From an uncultured Pseudomonadota bacterium (GTDB taxonomy: Bacteria; Pseudomonadota; Gammaproteobacteria; Burkholderiales; Rhodocyclaceae), in contig CAJAHZ010000072.1 in NCBI GenBank assembly GCA_903939665.1, positions 1-7,233 of the forward strand: a stretch of DNA of 7,233 bases, read 5' to 3'. Every line of letters begins with the position of its first letter. Positions within the stretch are counted from its first letter, which is position 1. A model generated the notes under the pieces. That model did not search any database and was not told the DNA's origin. It saw only the letters and a program-made list of their open reading frames with translations. Made by a program: the position numbers and the translations under genes. Of this stretch, positions 1 through 6,406 are shown piece after piece.

Positions 1-120
1 CGCATGCCGCGCGCCGACACGGCCAACCCCGTGATGAACATGCTGATGGCCAAGAACGAGTCCGCCGGACGGCGGGCGTGGATGGAAGCAAATGGCGCCC
101 TGGTTGGCGCGGAGATTTGA
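1..120 (+). CDS. parE: DNA topoisomerase IV subunit B (ParE), C-terminal fragment
   Basis: This is the last 39 codons of an open frame that enters from the left edge and stops at TGA 118-120. The peptide begins RMPRADTANPVMNMLMAKNE and ends in RRAWMEANGALVGAEI. The motif 'RRAW-(L/M)-E-x-x-G' followed by a short acidic end is the typical C-terminus of ParE, the ATPase subunit of topoisomerase IV; GyrB ends differently. The assignment rests on this short tail plus the position directly upstream of parC. ParE supplies ATP hydrolysis and the TOPRIM part of the enzyme, which separates linked daughter chromosomes. Its stop lies 2 bp before the parC start, and its final codons contain the parC ribosome binding site, so the two genes are probably cotranscribed and translationally coupled. 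The GHKL and TOPRIM domains lie outside the window. Confidence 0.85.
   Translation, partial: RMPRADTANPVMNMLMAKNESAGRRAWMEANGALVGAEI
111..114 (+). promoter_or_regulatory. Shine-Dalgarno for parC inside the end of parE
   Basis: GGAG lies 8 nt upstream of the GTG at 123 and overlaps the last codons of parE. It decides the start: the in-frame TTG at 117 would be only 2 nt away, and the ATG at 78 has no comparable motif at the right distance. The overlap favours coupled translation of the two topoisomerase IV subunits in similar amounts. Confidence 0.7.
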
Positions 121-122
121 TT

Positions 123-2495
123 GTGACGATTGATACAACAACCCCGGACCTGTTCGACGAGCCGACAATCACCGCAGCAGCACCGCCAGCACCGCCGCCC
201 GTGATCGAGCCAGCGGTCGAGGAAGAGGACGACGGCGAAAGCATTCTGCTGCACGACTCGGCCGCCAAGGATTACCTCGAATACGCCATTGCCGTGGTCA
301 AGGGACGCGCGCTGCCCGACGTGAAGGACGGCATGAAGCCGGTACAGCGGCGCGTGCTGTTCGCCATGCGCGAGCTTGGCCTCTCGTCGACGGCCAAGCC
401 GGTCAAATCCGCGCGGGTCGTTGGCGATGTCATCGGTAAATATCACCCGCACGGCGACACCTCGGCCTACGACGCGATGGTGCGCATCGCGCAGCCTTTT
501 ATGCTGCGCTATCCGCTGGTCGACGGGCAGGGCAACTTCGGTTCGCGCGACGGCGACAACGCCGCCGCCATGCGCTACACGGAAGCGCGCCTGACGCCGA
601 TTGCCGAACTGCTGCTCGGCGAGCTCGGCGAGGGTACGGTCGACTACCAGCCGAACTACGACGGCTCGTTCGACGAACCGGCCTTCCTCCCCGCGCGCCT
701 GCCGTTTGCGCTGCTCAACGGTGCATCAGGAATTGCCGTCGGCATGGCCACCGAAATGCCGTCGCACAACCTGCGTGAAGTCGCTGCAGCGGCGATCCAC
801 AAGATCCAGAATCCGGATGCCGGCGTCGCCGAGCTGATGGAATTTATCCCCGGGCCGGATTACCCCGGCGGCGGCCAGATCATTTCTTCCAGCACCGAGA
901 TTGCCAGCGCCTACAGCACCGGCCGCGGCAGCCTGCGCGTGCGCGCGCGCTACGAAATCGAGGAAATGGCGCGCGGCGCGTGGCAACTGGTTTTCAAGGA
1001 ACTGCCGCCAGGTGTTTCCTCGGCCAAGGTGCTGTCCGAAATTGGCGCACTGATGAACCCGCAACCGAAGCCGGGCAAGAAGGCCATCGAACAGTCGGCG
1101 GCACAGCTCAAGGCCTTGCTGGCCTCGCAAGTCGAGCGCGCACGTGACGAATCAGGCAAGGACGACGACATCCGTCTGGTGTTCGAACCATGCAACTCGC
1201 GCCTCGATCGCGACGAATTCGTTGCCCTGCTGCTCGCGCACACCAGCCTTGAAACGACCGCGCCGATCAATCTCGTCGCGGTCGGCATCGACGGTCGTCC
1301 ATGCCAGAAAACGCTGGCCGATCTGGTCGGCGAATGGTGCCAGTTCCGCATCAAGACCGTTCACCGGCGCACCGGATTCCGCCTCGAAAAGGCCAACGAC
1401 CGCATCCACATTCTCGAAGGGCGGCACATTGTCTTTCTCAACATCGACGAAGTGATCCGCATCATCCGCGAGACGGATGAACCGAAAGCCGCATTGATCG
1501 CACGCTTCCTGCTGTCCGACCGACAGGCCGAAGACATCCTCGAAATTCGCCTGCGCCAACTGGCCCGCCTCGAAGGCATCAAGATCGAGCAGGAACTGGA
1601 AAAGCTGCGTAGCGAAAAGGAAGCGCTGGAAAAGCTCCTCGGCAGCGACGCCCTGCTGCGCCGACGCGTCATCAGCGAGATCAAGGCCGACGCCGAAAAA
1701 CACGGCGATGCCCGACGTACGATCATCCAGCCAGCGGCCATGGCCTCGCGCTCGGAAGTCGCCGCCGTGGCTGACGAACCGGTAACGCTGATTGTCTCGG
1801 AAAAAGGCTGGGCGCGCGTTCGGCAGGGACACGGTCTCGATCTGTCGGCCGTAACTTTCAAGGATGGCGACCGCGCCGGATCGGCGCAGGAGTGCCGCTC
1901 GGTCGACGCGCTCGTCATCCTGTCGACCGAGGGCCGCGCCTTCACCATCCCGATTTCCAGCCTGCCCGATGGGCGCGGCATGGGTGCGCCGCTGCCATCT
2001 TTCGTTGAAATGGGCGCCGGCAAGATCGCACACGTACTGACCGGAAAACCCGACGATGCCCTGCTGGTTGCCAAGACCTCGGGCTACGGCTTCATCTGCA
2101 CCTACGCCGACCTGTTGTCGCGCCAGAAGGCCGGCAAGGCTTTCCTGACCATGGAGGATGGCGCAACGATCCTGCCGCCGCAGCGCATTGCCGACAAGGA
2201 CCACGTTGCCGCGCTCTCGGAGGATGGCCGCCTGTTGGTTTTCGCGCTCGATCAGATGAAGCGGCTGTCTGGTGGCAAGGGCGTGCAAATCATGGCGCTC
2301 AAGGATCGCGAATCGCTCCGCGCCGTACTGGCATCAAACGGGCCGACGGTAACGATCAGCGGGATGTTCCGCAACAAGGTCAAGAAAATTCAGTCGGAAG
2401 AACGCCATCTAAACCAGCGCGCAAGGCGTGGTGCAGCCATTGGGCCGATCAACGACCCGGCGCTCGAAGTCTGGCCTGAAAATGCAGGGAACTGA
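123..2495 (+). CDS. parC: DNA topoisomerase IV subunit A (ParC)
   Basis: This is the DNA-cutting and rejoining subunit of topoisomerase IV, partner of ParE in decatenating replicated chromosomes. The protein is 790 aa with a GTG start. A GGAG at 111-114 sits 8 nt before this GTG; the upstream in-frame ATG at 78 would lie deep in parE and lacks support. Residues 1-42 are a Pro/Ala- and Glu/Asp-rich extension. From about residue 43 the sequence aligns with ParC: ALPDVKDGMKPVQRR, then KYHPHGDTSAYD at 106-117, then AAMRYTEARL with the catalytic Arg151-Tyr152 pair. The tower and coiled-coil region ends near 535 (LEKLRSEKEALEKLL). A beta-pinwheel domain starts near 550 with EPVTLIVSEKGWARV, and the end RGAAIGP resembles the ParC C-terminus. 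Length is slightly above the roughly 750 aa of E. coli ParC, mostly from the N-terminal extension. The quinolone-contact positions (E. coli Ser80 and Glu84) are Thr113 and Asp117 here. ParC rather than GyrA is favoured because no intact GyrA box was seen and parE is adjacent. Confidence 0.96.
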   Translation: MTIDTTTPDLFDEPTITAAAPPAPPPVIEPAVEEEDDGESILLHDSAAKDYLEYAIAVVKGRALPDVKDGMKPVQRRVLFAMRELGLSSTAKPVKSARVVGDVIGKYHPHGDTSAYDAMVRIAQPFMLRYPLVDGQGNFGSRDGDNAAAMRYTEARLTPIAELLLGELGEGTVDYQPNYDGSFDEPAFLPARLPFALLNGASGIAVGMATEMPSHNLREVAAAAIHKIQNPDAGVAELMEFIPGPDYPGGGQIISSSTEIASAYSTGRGSLRVRARYEIEEMARGAWQLVFKELPPGVSSAKVLSEIGALMNPQPKPGKKAIEQSAAQLKALLASQVERARDESGKDDDIRLVFEPCNSRLDRDEFVALLLAHTSLETTAPINLVAVGIDGRPCQKTLADLVGEWCQFRIKTVHRRTGFRLEKANDRIHILEGRHIVFLNIDEVIRIIRETDEPKAALIARFLLSDRQAEDILEIRLRQLARLEGIKIEQELEKLRSEKEALEKLLGSDALLRRRVISEIKADAEKHGDARRTIIQPAAMASRSEVAAVADEPVTLIVSEKGWARVRQGHGLDLSAVTFKDGDRAGSAQECRSVDALVILSTEGRAFTIPISSLPDGRGMGAPLPSFVEMGAGKIAHVLTGKPDDALLVAKTSGYGFICTYADLLSRQKAGKAFLTMEDGATILPPQRIADKDHVAALSEDGRLLVFALDQMKRLSGGKGVQIMALKDRESLRAVLASNGPTVTISGMFRNKVKKIQSEERHLNQRARRGAAIGPINDPALEVWPENAGN

Positions 2496-2547
2496 TCAAT
2501 GGCGCGTATGCCGCAAGGCTATCGATCGCCACGCTTTACTGCGCATT

Positions 2548-2556
2548 TGTTACACT
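2548..2556 (+). promoter_or_regulatory. Extended -10 promoter candidate for the CsgG-like gene
   Basis: TGT followed by TACACT (2551-2556) matches the extended -10 pattern TGn-TAnnnT. A TTTACT at 2535-2540 resembles a -35 box but is only 10 bp away, so any -35 contact must be weak, as is usual for extended -10 promoters. Transcription would start near 2563 and leave a leader of about 55 nt. There is no convincing terminator between parC and this point, so some readthrough from parEC is also possible. Confidence 0.45.
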
Positions 2557-2573
2557 GCGCTGTGATCGAAGCA

Positions 2574-2597
2574 ACAAACACAAATACAAATACAAAA
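2574..2597 (+). repeat. Four-copy hexamer tandem repeat in a leader
   Basis: Four consecutive 6-bp units of the form ACAAA followed by C, T, T and A occupy this stretch, just upstream of the Shine-Dalgarno of the lipoprotein gene. The strand is almost free of G, so the RNA would be unstructured. The tract stands out against the GC-rich surroundings. It could act as a ribosome standby or S1/Hfq contact site, or could vary in copy number; neither role is shown by the sequence. Confidence 0.7.
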
Positions 2598-2606
2598 CAA
2601 TTACTC

Positions 2607-2612
2607 AGGGGG
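2607..2612 (+). promoter_or_regulatory. Shine-Dalgarno for the CsgG-like gene
   Basis: AGGGGG lies 5 nt before the ATG at 2618 (8 nt counted from the end of its AGG core). It is a purine-rich and suitably spaced site that supports this start codon. Confidence 0.6.
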
Positions 2613-2617
2613 TATTC

Positions 2618-3436
2618 ATGTTGCACACCAAACTGACCAACGTCAGGCTGTTTGTTGCCTTTGCCGCCTGCGGGCTGATGTCGGCCTGCGTCACCACCGG
2701 AACAGCTGATCCAAACAATCCATCGCCGACCTCGGGCAGCAGCACCTCGGAGCAGGCCAACGCGATGGCCGACAAGGCCATGTACAAGCCGATCGAATAC
2801 ACCAACGCCAACAAGAAGGGGGCGGTGCTGGTCGTCATTCCGGGCGAAATCAAGAGCAACAATGCCACTTTCACGCAGAAGTTCGGCGCCAACAACATCG
2901 CCGACTATGCGGAGCTGGAACTGAGCAAGGCCAATTTCAAGGTGCTTGAACGCGCTGACATGGGCCCGCTGCTGCGCGAATTCCAGCTTGCCTACACGAT
3001 GGGCGACCCGAAGGCGGCACGCAAGATGCTGCAAAAAGGCAAGTTCAAGACAACCAAATGGGTCATCAAGTTCGACATCCTGAAGGCCGAGCAGGTCGCG
3101 CAGGCAGCGCAAGGTTTTGATGGCCAGGCGGTGGGCCAGCTGATCGGCATCGCGGCCGGCGGACGCGGCGGCGCAGCAGCCGGCGTGGCGGTGGGCTCGG
3201 TCAAAACCGAGGAATCGACCGGTGTGTGGATCATCGGCATGCGCTACAAGCTGATCAACGCCAACACCACGGAACAGGTCGCGACCGGTTACGCCGAAGA
3301 GAAAATGGAACTCGGCTCGAAGGGAACTTCCATACTCGGCGTATCCAACAGCCAGTCGGGCGGGCTGACGCTTGATTCACTGGTCCAGCGATTGATTCAA
3401 AAGACGGTTTACGAAATCGACGCCAACTACAAATAG
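2618..3436 (+). CDS. CsgG/HfaB-superfamily outer-membrane lipoprotein, uncharacterised
   Basis: The 272-aa product starts with a short basic segment and a hydrophobic stretch (residues 9-23) ending LMSAC, a lipobox with the lipidated Cys at 24, so it is probably exported and anchored in the outer membrane. A Thr/Ser/Pro-rich linker follows to about residue 60. The body carries CsgG-family marks: a beta strand GAVLVVIPGEI near 69-79, then ELELSKANFKVLERADMGPL, then WVIKFDILKAEQV. Next comes a Gly/Ala-rich region (GIAAGGRGGAAAGVAVGS) and strands with VWIIGMRYKLINANT. CsgG proteins form secretion pores for curli, and relatives serve holdfast anchoring or other envelope roles. No csgA, B, E or F gene is nearby, so a curli function is not supported. 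A pore or an envelope scaffold are both possible. The gene appears monocistronic, with its own promoter candidate and a strong terminator. The start is supported by AGGGGG 5 nt upstream. Family assignment is confident; function is unknown. Confidence 0.85.
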   Translation: MLHTKLTNVRLFVAFAACGLMSACVTTGTADPNNPSPTSGSSTSEQANAMADKAMYKPIEYTNANKKGAVLVVIPGEIKSNNATFTQKFGANNIADYAELELSKANFKVLERADMGPLLREFQLAYTMGDPKAARKMLQKGKFKTTKWVIKFDILKAEQVAQAAQGFDGQAVGQLIGIAAGGRGGAAAGVAVGSVKTEESTGVWIIGMRYKLINANTTEQVATGYAEEKMELGSKGTSILGVSNSQSGGLTLDSLVQRLIQKTVYEIDANYK

Positions 3437-3444
3437 CCGGATTT

Positions 3445-3471
3445 CGTGCGGCTGATCAACTCAGTCGCACG
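3445..3471 (+). other. Hairpin just after the CsgG-like gene
   Basis: CGTGCGGCTGA (3445-3455) can pair with TCAGTCGCACG (3461-3471) around a 5-nt loop. This gives 11 pairs including one G-U. It begins 8 nt after the stop codon. The downstream sequence is only pyrimidine-rich (TTTCTCTCCCTC) and not a clean T run, so this is more likely a 3'-end stabilising stem or weak terminator than the main stop. Confidence 0.5.
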
Positions 3472-3502
3472 CGCCGTTTCTCTCCCTCGGAACGGACAAC
3501 AG

Positions 3503-3545
3503 AAAAAGCGAAAGGCCTGCAGTCAAGCAGGCCTTTCGCTTTTTT
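3503..3545. terminator. Bidirectional rho-independent terminator
   Basis: A perfect 18-bp inverted repeat (left arm 3503-3520, right arm 3527-3544) encloses a 6-nt loop AGTCAA. The arms begin with A5 and end in T6 (3540-3545), with a GC-rich core GCGAAAGGCCTGC, so each strand reads a GC stem running into a T tract. It lies between two converging units, the CsgG-like gene (+) and the folD-purE-sua5 run (-), and would stop both. Confidence 0.93.
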
Positions 3546-3581
3546 GGTCTATCCCCGAGAACTAGCTGCCGTCTTGGCAGT

Positions 3582-3962
3582 TCACACCTTGGGCGGCGGA
3601 CGGCGGTGACGTTTGTTCCGCTTGGCGGCTTGCGGGTCGGCGCCGTCTTCCGGCTTGGCGCCTTGCGCCTGCACCTGGTCGCCACGCGGTGCCTGGCGCT
3701 GTTGCTGCTGACCTTGCCCCTGGCGCGGCCCGGGGCGCGGCCCCTGACCTTGACGCGGTGGCCCCGGTCGCCGACCGGGCTCGGCTTGCGGCCCAGGCCG
3801 CCGGCCCGGATCGCCCTGCGGCTGCGAAAGACGATTCCCCGGCGCGGTCTGAATTTCGAGTTCCACGAGCTCATCCCACTGCTCATCGGTGCGATCGCGC
3901 TCGGGGATGGCAAGAAGTTCGCGAAGCCGCTGGCGCGGATCTATTTGTACAGGATCGTTCAT
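3582..3962 (-). CDS. Small disordered Pro/Gly/Gln/Arg-rich protein, unknown function
   Basis: I do not recognise a named family. The 126-aa product has two parts. Residues 1-40 (MNDPVQIDPRQRLRELLAIP, then ERDRTDEQWDELVELEIQ) look like an amphipathic helical pair. From about residue 45 to the end it is low-complexity and disordered, with GRRPGP twice, PRPGPRQGQGQQQQRQ, and a basic tail AAKRNKRHRRPPPKV. No signal peptide or membrane segment is present. It is the last gene of the folD-purE-sua5 run, beginning 49 bp after the sua5 stop and ending 37 bp before the shared terminator. A GTG at 3980 in the same frame would add six residues; neither start has a clear Shine-Dalgarno, and ATG was preferred because MNDP begins the structured part. 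Long overlapping frames on the other strand are composition shadows. The basic, flexible tail would suit RNA or nucleic-acid binding, but that is a guess. Confidence 0.72.
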   Translation of the reverse strand: MNDPVQIDPRQRLRELLAIPERDRTDEQWDELVELEIQTAPGNRLSQPQGDPGRRPGPQAEPGRRPGPPRQGQGPRPGPRQGQGQQQQRQAPRGDQVQAQGAKPEDGADPQAAKRNKRHRRPPPKV

Positions 3963-4011
3963 ATCGACATTATGAGGCACAGAGAGCAGGTTTTAAAGCT
4001 TCTTGCACGAT

Positions 4012-5025
4012 TCAAGGCAAGCCAGCGCCGCAAGCCGCCCGGCGCAAGCGATCCGCCACGGCAGCCCAGGCCGAATCCTGCGGCACGTCCTCGACAACGA
4101 TCAGATCGACGCCCGCCCCATCCAGCTCGCGCAGGGCAGCGTAGATTTCCCGCGCATAGCCCTCCGGATCGACCGGCAACATGCGCCAGACGTGCGGCAT
4201 GCCGGCTTGCGGCGGCAGGCTGTGACAAAGCGCGCCACAACGCCGACCGCTGTGGCGAATGGCGTTCATGAAATCGAGCAGGCGCGCCGAAGCGACGAGA
4301 CGCATCGGCGTCGTCGGCGCGTAATGCGCGTCGAGCGACCCGGACACACGAGGGACATCGCCCTCGGCACGGCGCGCAGCAACCTCCGGGAAGACGCCGA
4401 TCACCATTTCAATCTGCTCCGGCGTGATATGGCCGGGGCGCAGCAGACGCGGCGCGAGAGAATCGTCACGCGAAAGATCGAGGATCGTGGATTCGATGCC
4501 GACCGGGCAAGGTCCACCGTCGAGCACCAGCGCCACGGCGTCGCCAAGCTCCTCGCGCACATGCGCGGCATCGGTCGGACTGATGCGGCCAAAGCGGTTG
4601 GCCGAGGGCGCGGCGATGCCGCACTGCCCGTCGACGCCGCCGCCCGCCTGTGCGTACGCCCGCAGGAGATCAAGCGCCATCGGGTGCGCCGGGACGCGAA
4701 CGCCCACCGTATCCTGTCCGCCGGTAACGGCGTCGGGTACGCCGGGGGCGCGCTTGAGAATCAGGGTCAGCGGCCCCGGCCAGAAGGCTTCAGCCAAGGC
4801 CCAGGCGGCTGCGGGGATGTCACGCGCCCAGCGATCAAGGTGGCCCGCACCGGGCAGATGGACGATCAGCGGATGATCGGCCGGCCTGCCTTTGGCAGCA
4901 AATATTTTGGCAACCGCCGCCGGGTTGGCGGCGTCGGCACCCAGACCGTAAACCGTCTCCGTCGGAAAGGCGACCAGTTCGCCCGCTTGCAGCAGTGCAA
5001 CGGCACGGGCGAGTTCCGGGTTCAT
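4012..5025 (-). CDS. sua5: L-threonylcarbamoyladenylate synthase, Sua5 type
   Basis: This enzyme makes threonylcarbamoyl-AMP from threonine, bicarbonate and ATP. That is the first step of the t6A modification at position 37 of ANN-decoding tRNAs, later completed by the TsaB-TsaD-TsaE proteins. The protein is 337 aa, the long Sua5 form with a YrdC domain plus a C-terminal Sua5 domain, rather than the roughly 190-aa TsaC of E. coli. YrdC landmarks are FPTETVYGLGADA (20-32), KGRPADHPLIVH (45-56), APSANRFGRISPT (139-151) and CPVGIESTILDL (173-184). The linker SGSLDAHYAPTTP (228-240) leads into the Sua5 domain, whose end (PQDSAWAAVADRLRRAA) is typical. The ATG at 5025 was chosen because the family N-terminus is MNPELARAVALLQAGELVAF. 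An upstream in-frame start at 5115 would run 90 nt into purE. It begins 4 nt after the purE stop without a clear Shine-Dalgarno, suggesting coupling to purE translation. Confidence 0.94.
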   Translation of the reverse strand: MNPELARAVALLQAGELVAFPTETVYGLGADAANPAAVAKIFAAKGRPADHPLIVHLPGAGHLDRWARDIPAAAWALAEAFWPGPLTLILKRAPGVPDAVTGGQDTVGVRVPAHPMALDLLRAYAQAGGGVDGQCGIAAPSANRFGRISPTDAAHVREELGDAVALVLDGGPCPVGIESTILDLSRDDSLAPRLLRPGHITPEQIEMVIGVFPEVAARRAEGDVPRVSGSLDAHYAPTTPMRLVASARLLDFMNAIRHSGRRCGALCHSLPPQAGMPHVWRMLPVDPEGYAREIYAALRELDGAGVDLIVVEDVPQDSAWAAVADRLRRAACGAGLP

Positions 5026-5029
5026 CGGA

Positions 5030-5527
5030 TCAGGGAAGATCGGGCAGCGTTTTTGCCAGAATCTTTTCGGTCTGGCGCACACGGAATTCGGACAGTTTTT
5101 TCGCCAGCTCGGCATCGCTCAGGGCGAGCATGGCCACCGAGAACAACGCCGCGTTGATCGCGCCCGCCTCGCCGATGGCGAAGGTGGCGACGGGAATGCC
5201 GCCGGGCATCTGCACCATGGCCAACAGTGAATCGAGTCCTTGCAGATGCTTGGAAGGCATCGGCACGGCGAGCACCGGCAGTTCGCTCTTGGCGGCCAGC
5301 ACGCCGGCCAGATGGGCAGCGCCGCCAGCCGCACCGATCAGCACCTTGATGCCGCGTTCCTGCGCGACGGCGGCGTAATCAAGCGCCGCGTCGGGCGTGC
5401 GGTGCGCCGACAGAACTTTTGCCTCATAAGCCACGCCAAACTGCTTGAGCGTCTCGGCACAGGCGCGCATCACCGGCCAGTCGCTGTCTGAGCCCATCAC
5501 AATGCCAACAATCGGATGCTTAACCAT
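5030..5527 (-). CDS. purE: N5-carboxyaminoimidazole ribonucleotide mutase (PurE)
   Basis: PurE moves the carboxyl group of N5-CAIR to carbon, giving CAIR in de novo purine synthesis in the cytoplasm; class I enzymes work after PurK. The protein is 165 aa, the normal bacterial length. Family motifs are GSDSDWPVM (12-20, phosphate and substrate binding), SAHRTPD (40-46) and the glycine-rich GAAGGAAHLAGVLAAK (65-80) with His72. They are followed by LLAMVQMPGGIPVAT and INAALFS. The pattern, including AHRTPD, fits class I. The ATG at 5527 is preceded by AAGGAG at 11 nt and a closer AAGGA. It lies 24 bp after folD and 4 bp before sua5, so it is a middle gene of an operon. No purK is found between purE and sua5 or anywhere else in the window. 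Confidence 0.96.
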   Translation of the reverse strand: MVKHPIVGIVMGSDSDWPVMRACAETLKQFGVAYEAKVLSAHRTPDAALDYAAVAQERGIKVLIGAAGGAAHLAGVLAAKSELPVLAVPMPSKHLQGLDSLLAMVQMPGGIPVATFAIGEAGAINAALFSVAMLALSDAELAKKLSEFRVRQTEKILAKTLPDLP

Positions 5528-5551
5528 TTTCCTTGCTTCTCCTTAGCGTTG

Positions 5552-6406
5552 TTACCTGTTGAGTGCGCGCTCGGCAGCTTCGATCGTATTGCCAAGCAAC
5601 ATAGTGATCGTCATCGGCCCGACGCCGCCGGGCACCGGGGTGATTGCCGAGGCGACTTCCTTGACCTGCTCGAAATCGACATCGCCGCACAGCTTGCCGT
5701 CGGGCAAGCGGTTGATGCCGACATCAATCACCACTGCACCCGGCTTGACCATATCTGCCGTGACGAAACGCGGGCGGCCAATCGCGGCGACCAGCACATC
5801 GGCGCGCCGGGTATGAAACAGAAGATCCTTGGTCTGCGAATGGCAAACCGTAACGGTCGCGCCGGCGTGCAGCAGCAACATGGCCATCGGCTTGCCGACG
5901 ATATTCGAGCGACCGATGACCACGGCTTCCTTGCCCTTCAGATCAATGCCAGCCTCTTCAAAGAACTTCATCACACCATAGGGCGTGCACGGAATGAAAC
6001 GCGGCTGCCCCTGCATCAAGGCACCGACGTTTTCGACGTGAAAACCATCGACGTCCTTGGCCGGTGAAATCGCTTCAAGCACGGCATCGCTATCGAAATT
6101 CCGGGGCAAGGGCAACTGAACCAGGATGCCGTGGATCTTGGGGTCGGCGTTGAGCAGCGCGATCTTGTCGAGCACCGCCTGCGGCGCCACGTCCGCCGGA
6201 AAAATAATGTTTTCGGAATGAAAGCCGGCAGCCTCGCAGGCTTTCACCTTGTTACGCACATAGACCTGCGAAGCCGCATCCTCGCCAACCAGGATGACCG
6301 CGAGACCCGGGCGCTCACCCTGAGCGGCAAGTGCCTCAGCACGCGTTTTGAAGTCGGCGCGCAACTTTTGTGCGAGCGCATTACCGTCGAGAATTTTTGC
6401 CGTCAT
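5552..6406 (-). CDS. folD: Bifunctional methylenetetrahydrofolate dehydrogenase / methenyltetrahydrofolate cyclohydrolase (FolD)
   Basis: FolD oxidises 5,10-methylene-THF with NADP+ and hydrolyses the product to 10-formyl-THF, the one-carbon donor for purines and initiator tRNA. The protein is 284 aa, the normal length. Catalytic-domain landmarks are VGEDAASQVYVRNKVKACEA (40-59) with the Tyr49 and Lys53 pair, GILVQLPLP (93-101), AKDVDGFH (116-123) with Asp120, and PCTPYGVM (139-146). The Rossmann part carries the nucleotide loop GRSNIVGKP (165-173), and the family signature PVPGGVGPMTIT spans 258-269. The ATG at 6406 gives the classic start MTAKILDGNALAQKL, although only a weak AGG lies directly before it. 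It heads the folD-purE-sua5 run, which links folate one-carbon supply with the purine pathway, and is divergent from aceE. Confidence 0.97.
   Translation of the reverse strand: MTAKILDGNALAQKLRADFKTRAEALAAQGERPGLAVILVGEDAASQVYVRNKVKACEAAGFHSENIIFPADVAPQAVLDKIALLNADPKIHGILVQLPLPRNFDSDAVLEAISPAKDVDGFHVENVGALMQGQPRFIPCTPYGVMKFFEEAGIDLKGKEAVVIGRSNIVGKPMAMLLLHAGATVTVCHSQTKDLLFHTRRADVLVAAIGRPRFVTADMVKPGAVVIDVGINRLPDGKLCGDVDFEQVKEVASAITPVPGGVGPMTITMLLGNTIEAAERALNR

Noticed and set aside
78..122. ATG at 78 as the parC start
   Set aside because: It would overlap parE by 43 bp and add 15 residues unlike ParC, while the GTG at 123 has a well-spaced GGAG.
1152..2288. Long open frame of 378 codons on the - strand opposite parC
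   Set aside because: It lies wholly within parC, which has full family motifs. The antisense product has no recognisable domain and reflects GC-rich codon use.
2535..2556. TTTACT and TACACT as a conventional -35/-10 pair
   Set aside because: The spacing is only 10 bp, far too short. The TGT before TACACT makes an extended -10 reading more likely.
3652..3800. GC-rich repeated stretch as a CRISPR or mobile repeat
   Set aside because: The repetition is short, irregular and explained by the Pro/Gly/Arg/Gln codons of the disordered protein tail. There are no constant repeats with unique spacers.
3606..4271. Open frame of 221 codons on the + strand opposite the small disordered protein and the end of sua5
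   Set aside because: It overlaps two - strand genes and the boundary between them, and its product is an Arg/Pro/Leu-rich composition artefact without a ribosome site.
5026..5115. Upstream in-frame start for sua5 inside purE
   Set aside because: The extra 30 residues are a frame-shifted reading of purE and do not resemble the family. The ATG at 5025 gives the usual N-terminus.
4003..5157. Long open frame of 384 codons on the + strand opposite sua5
   Set aside because: The - strand encodes clear YrdC/Sua5 and PurE motifs here. The opposite frame is Arg-rich with no fold-like pattern.
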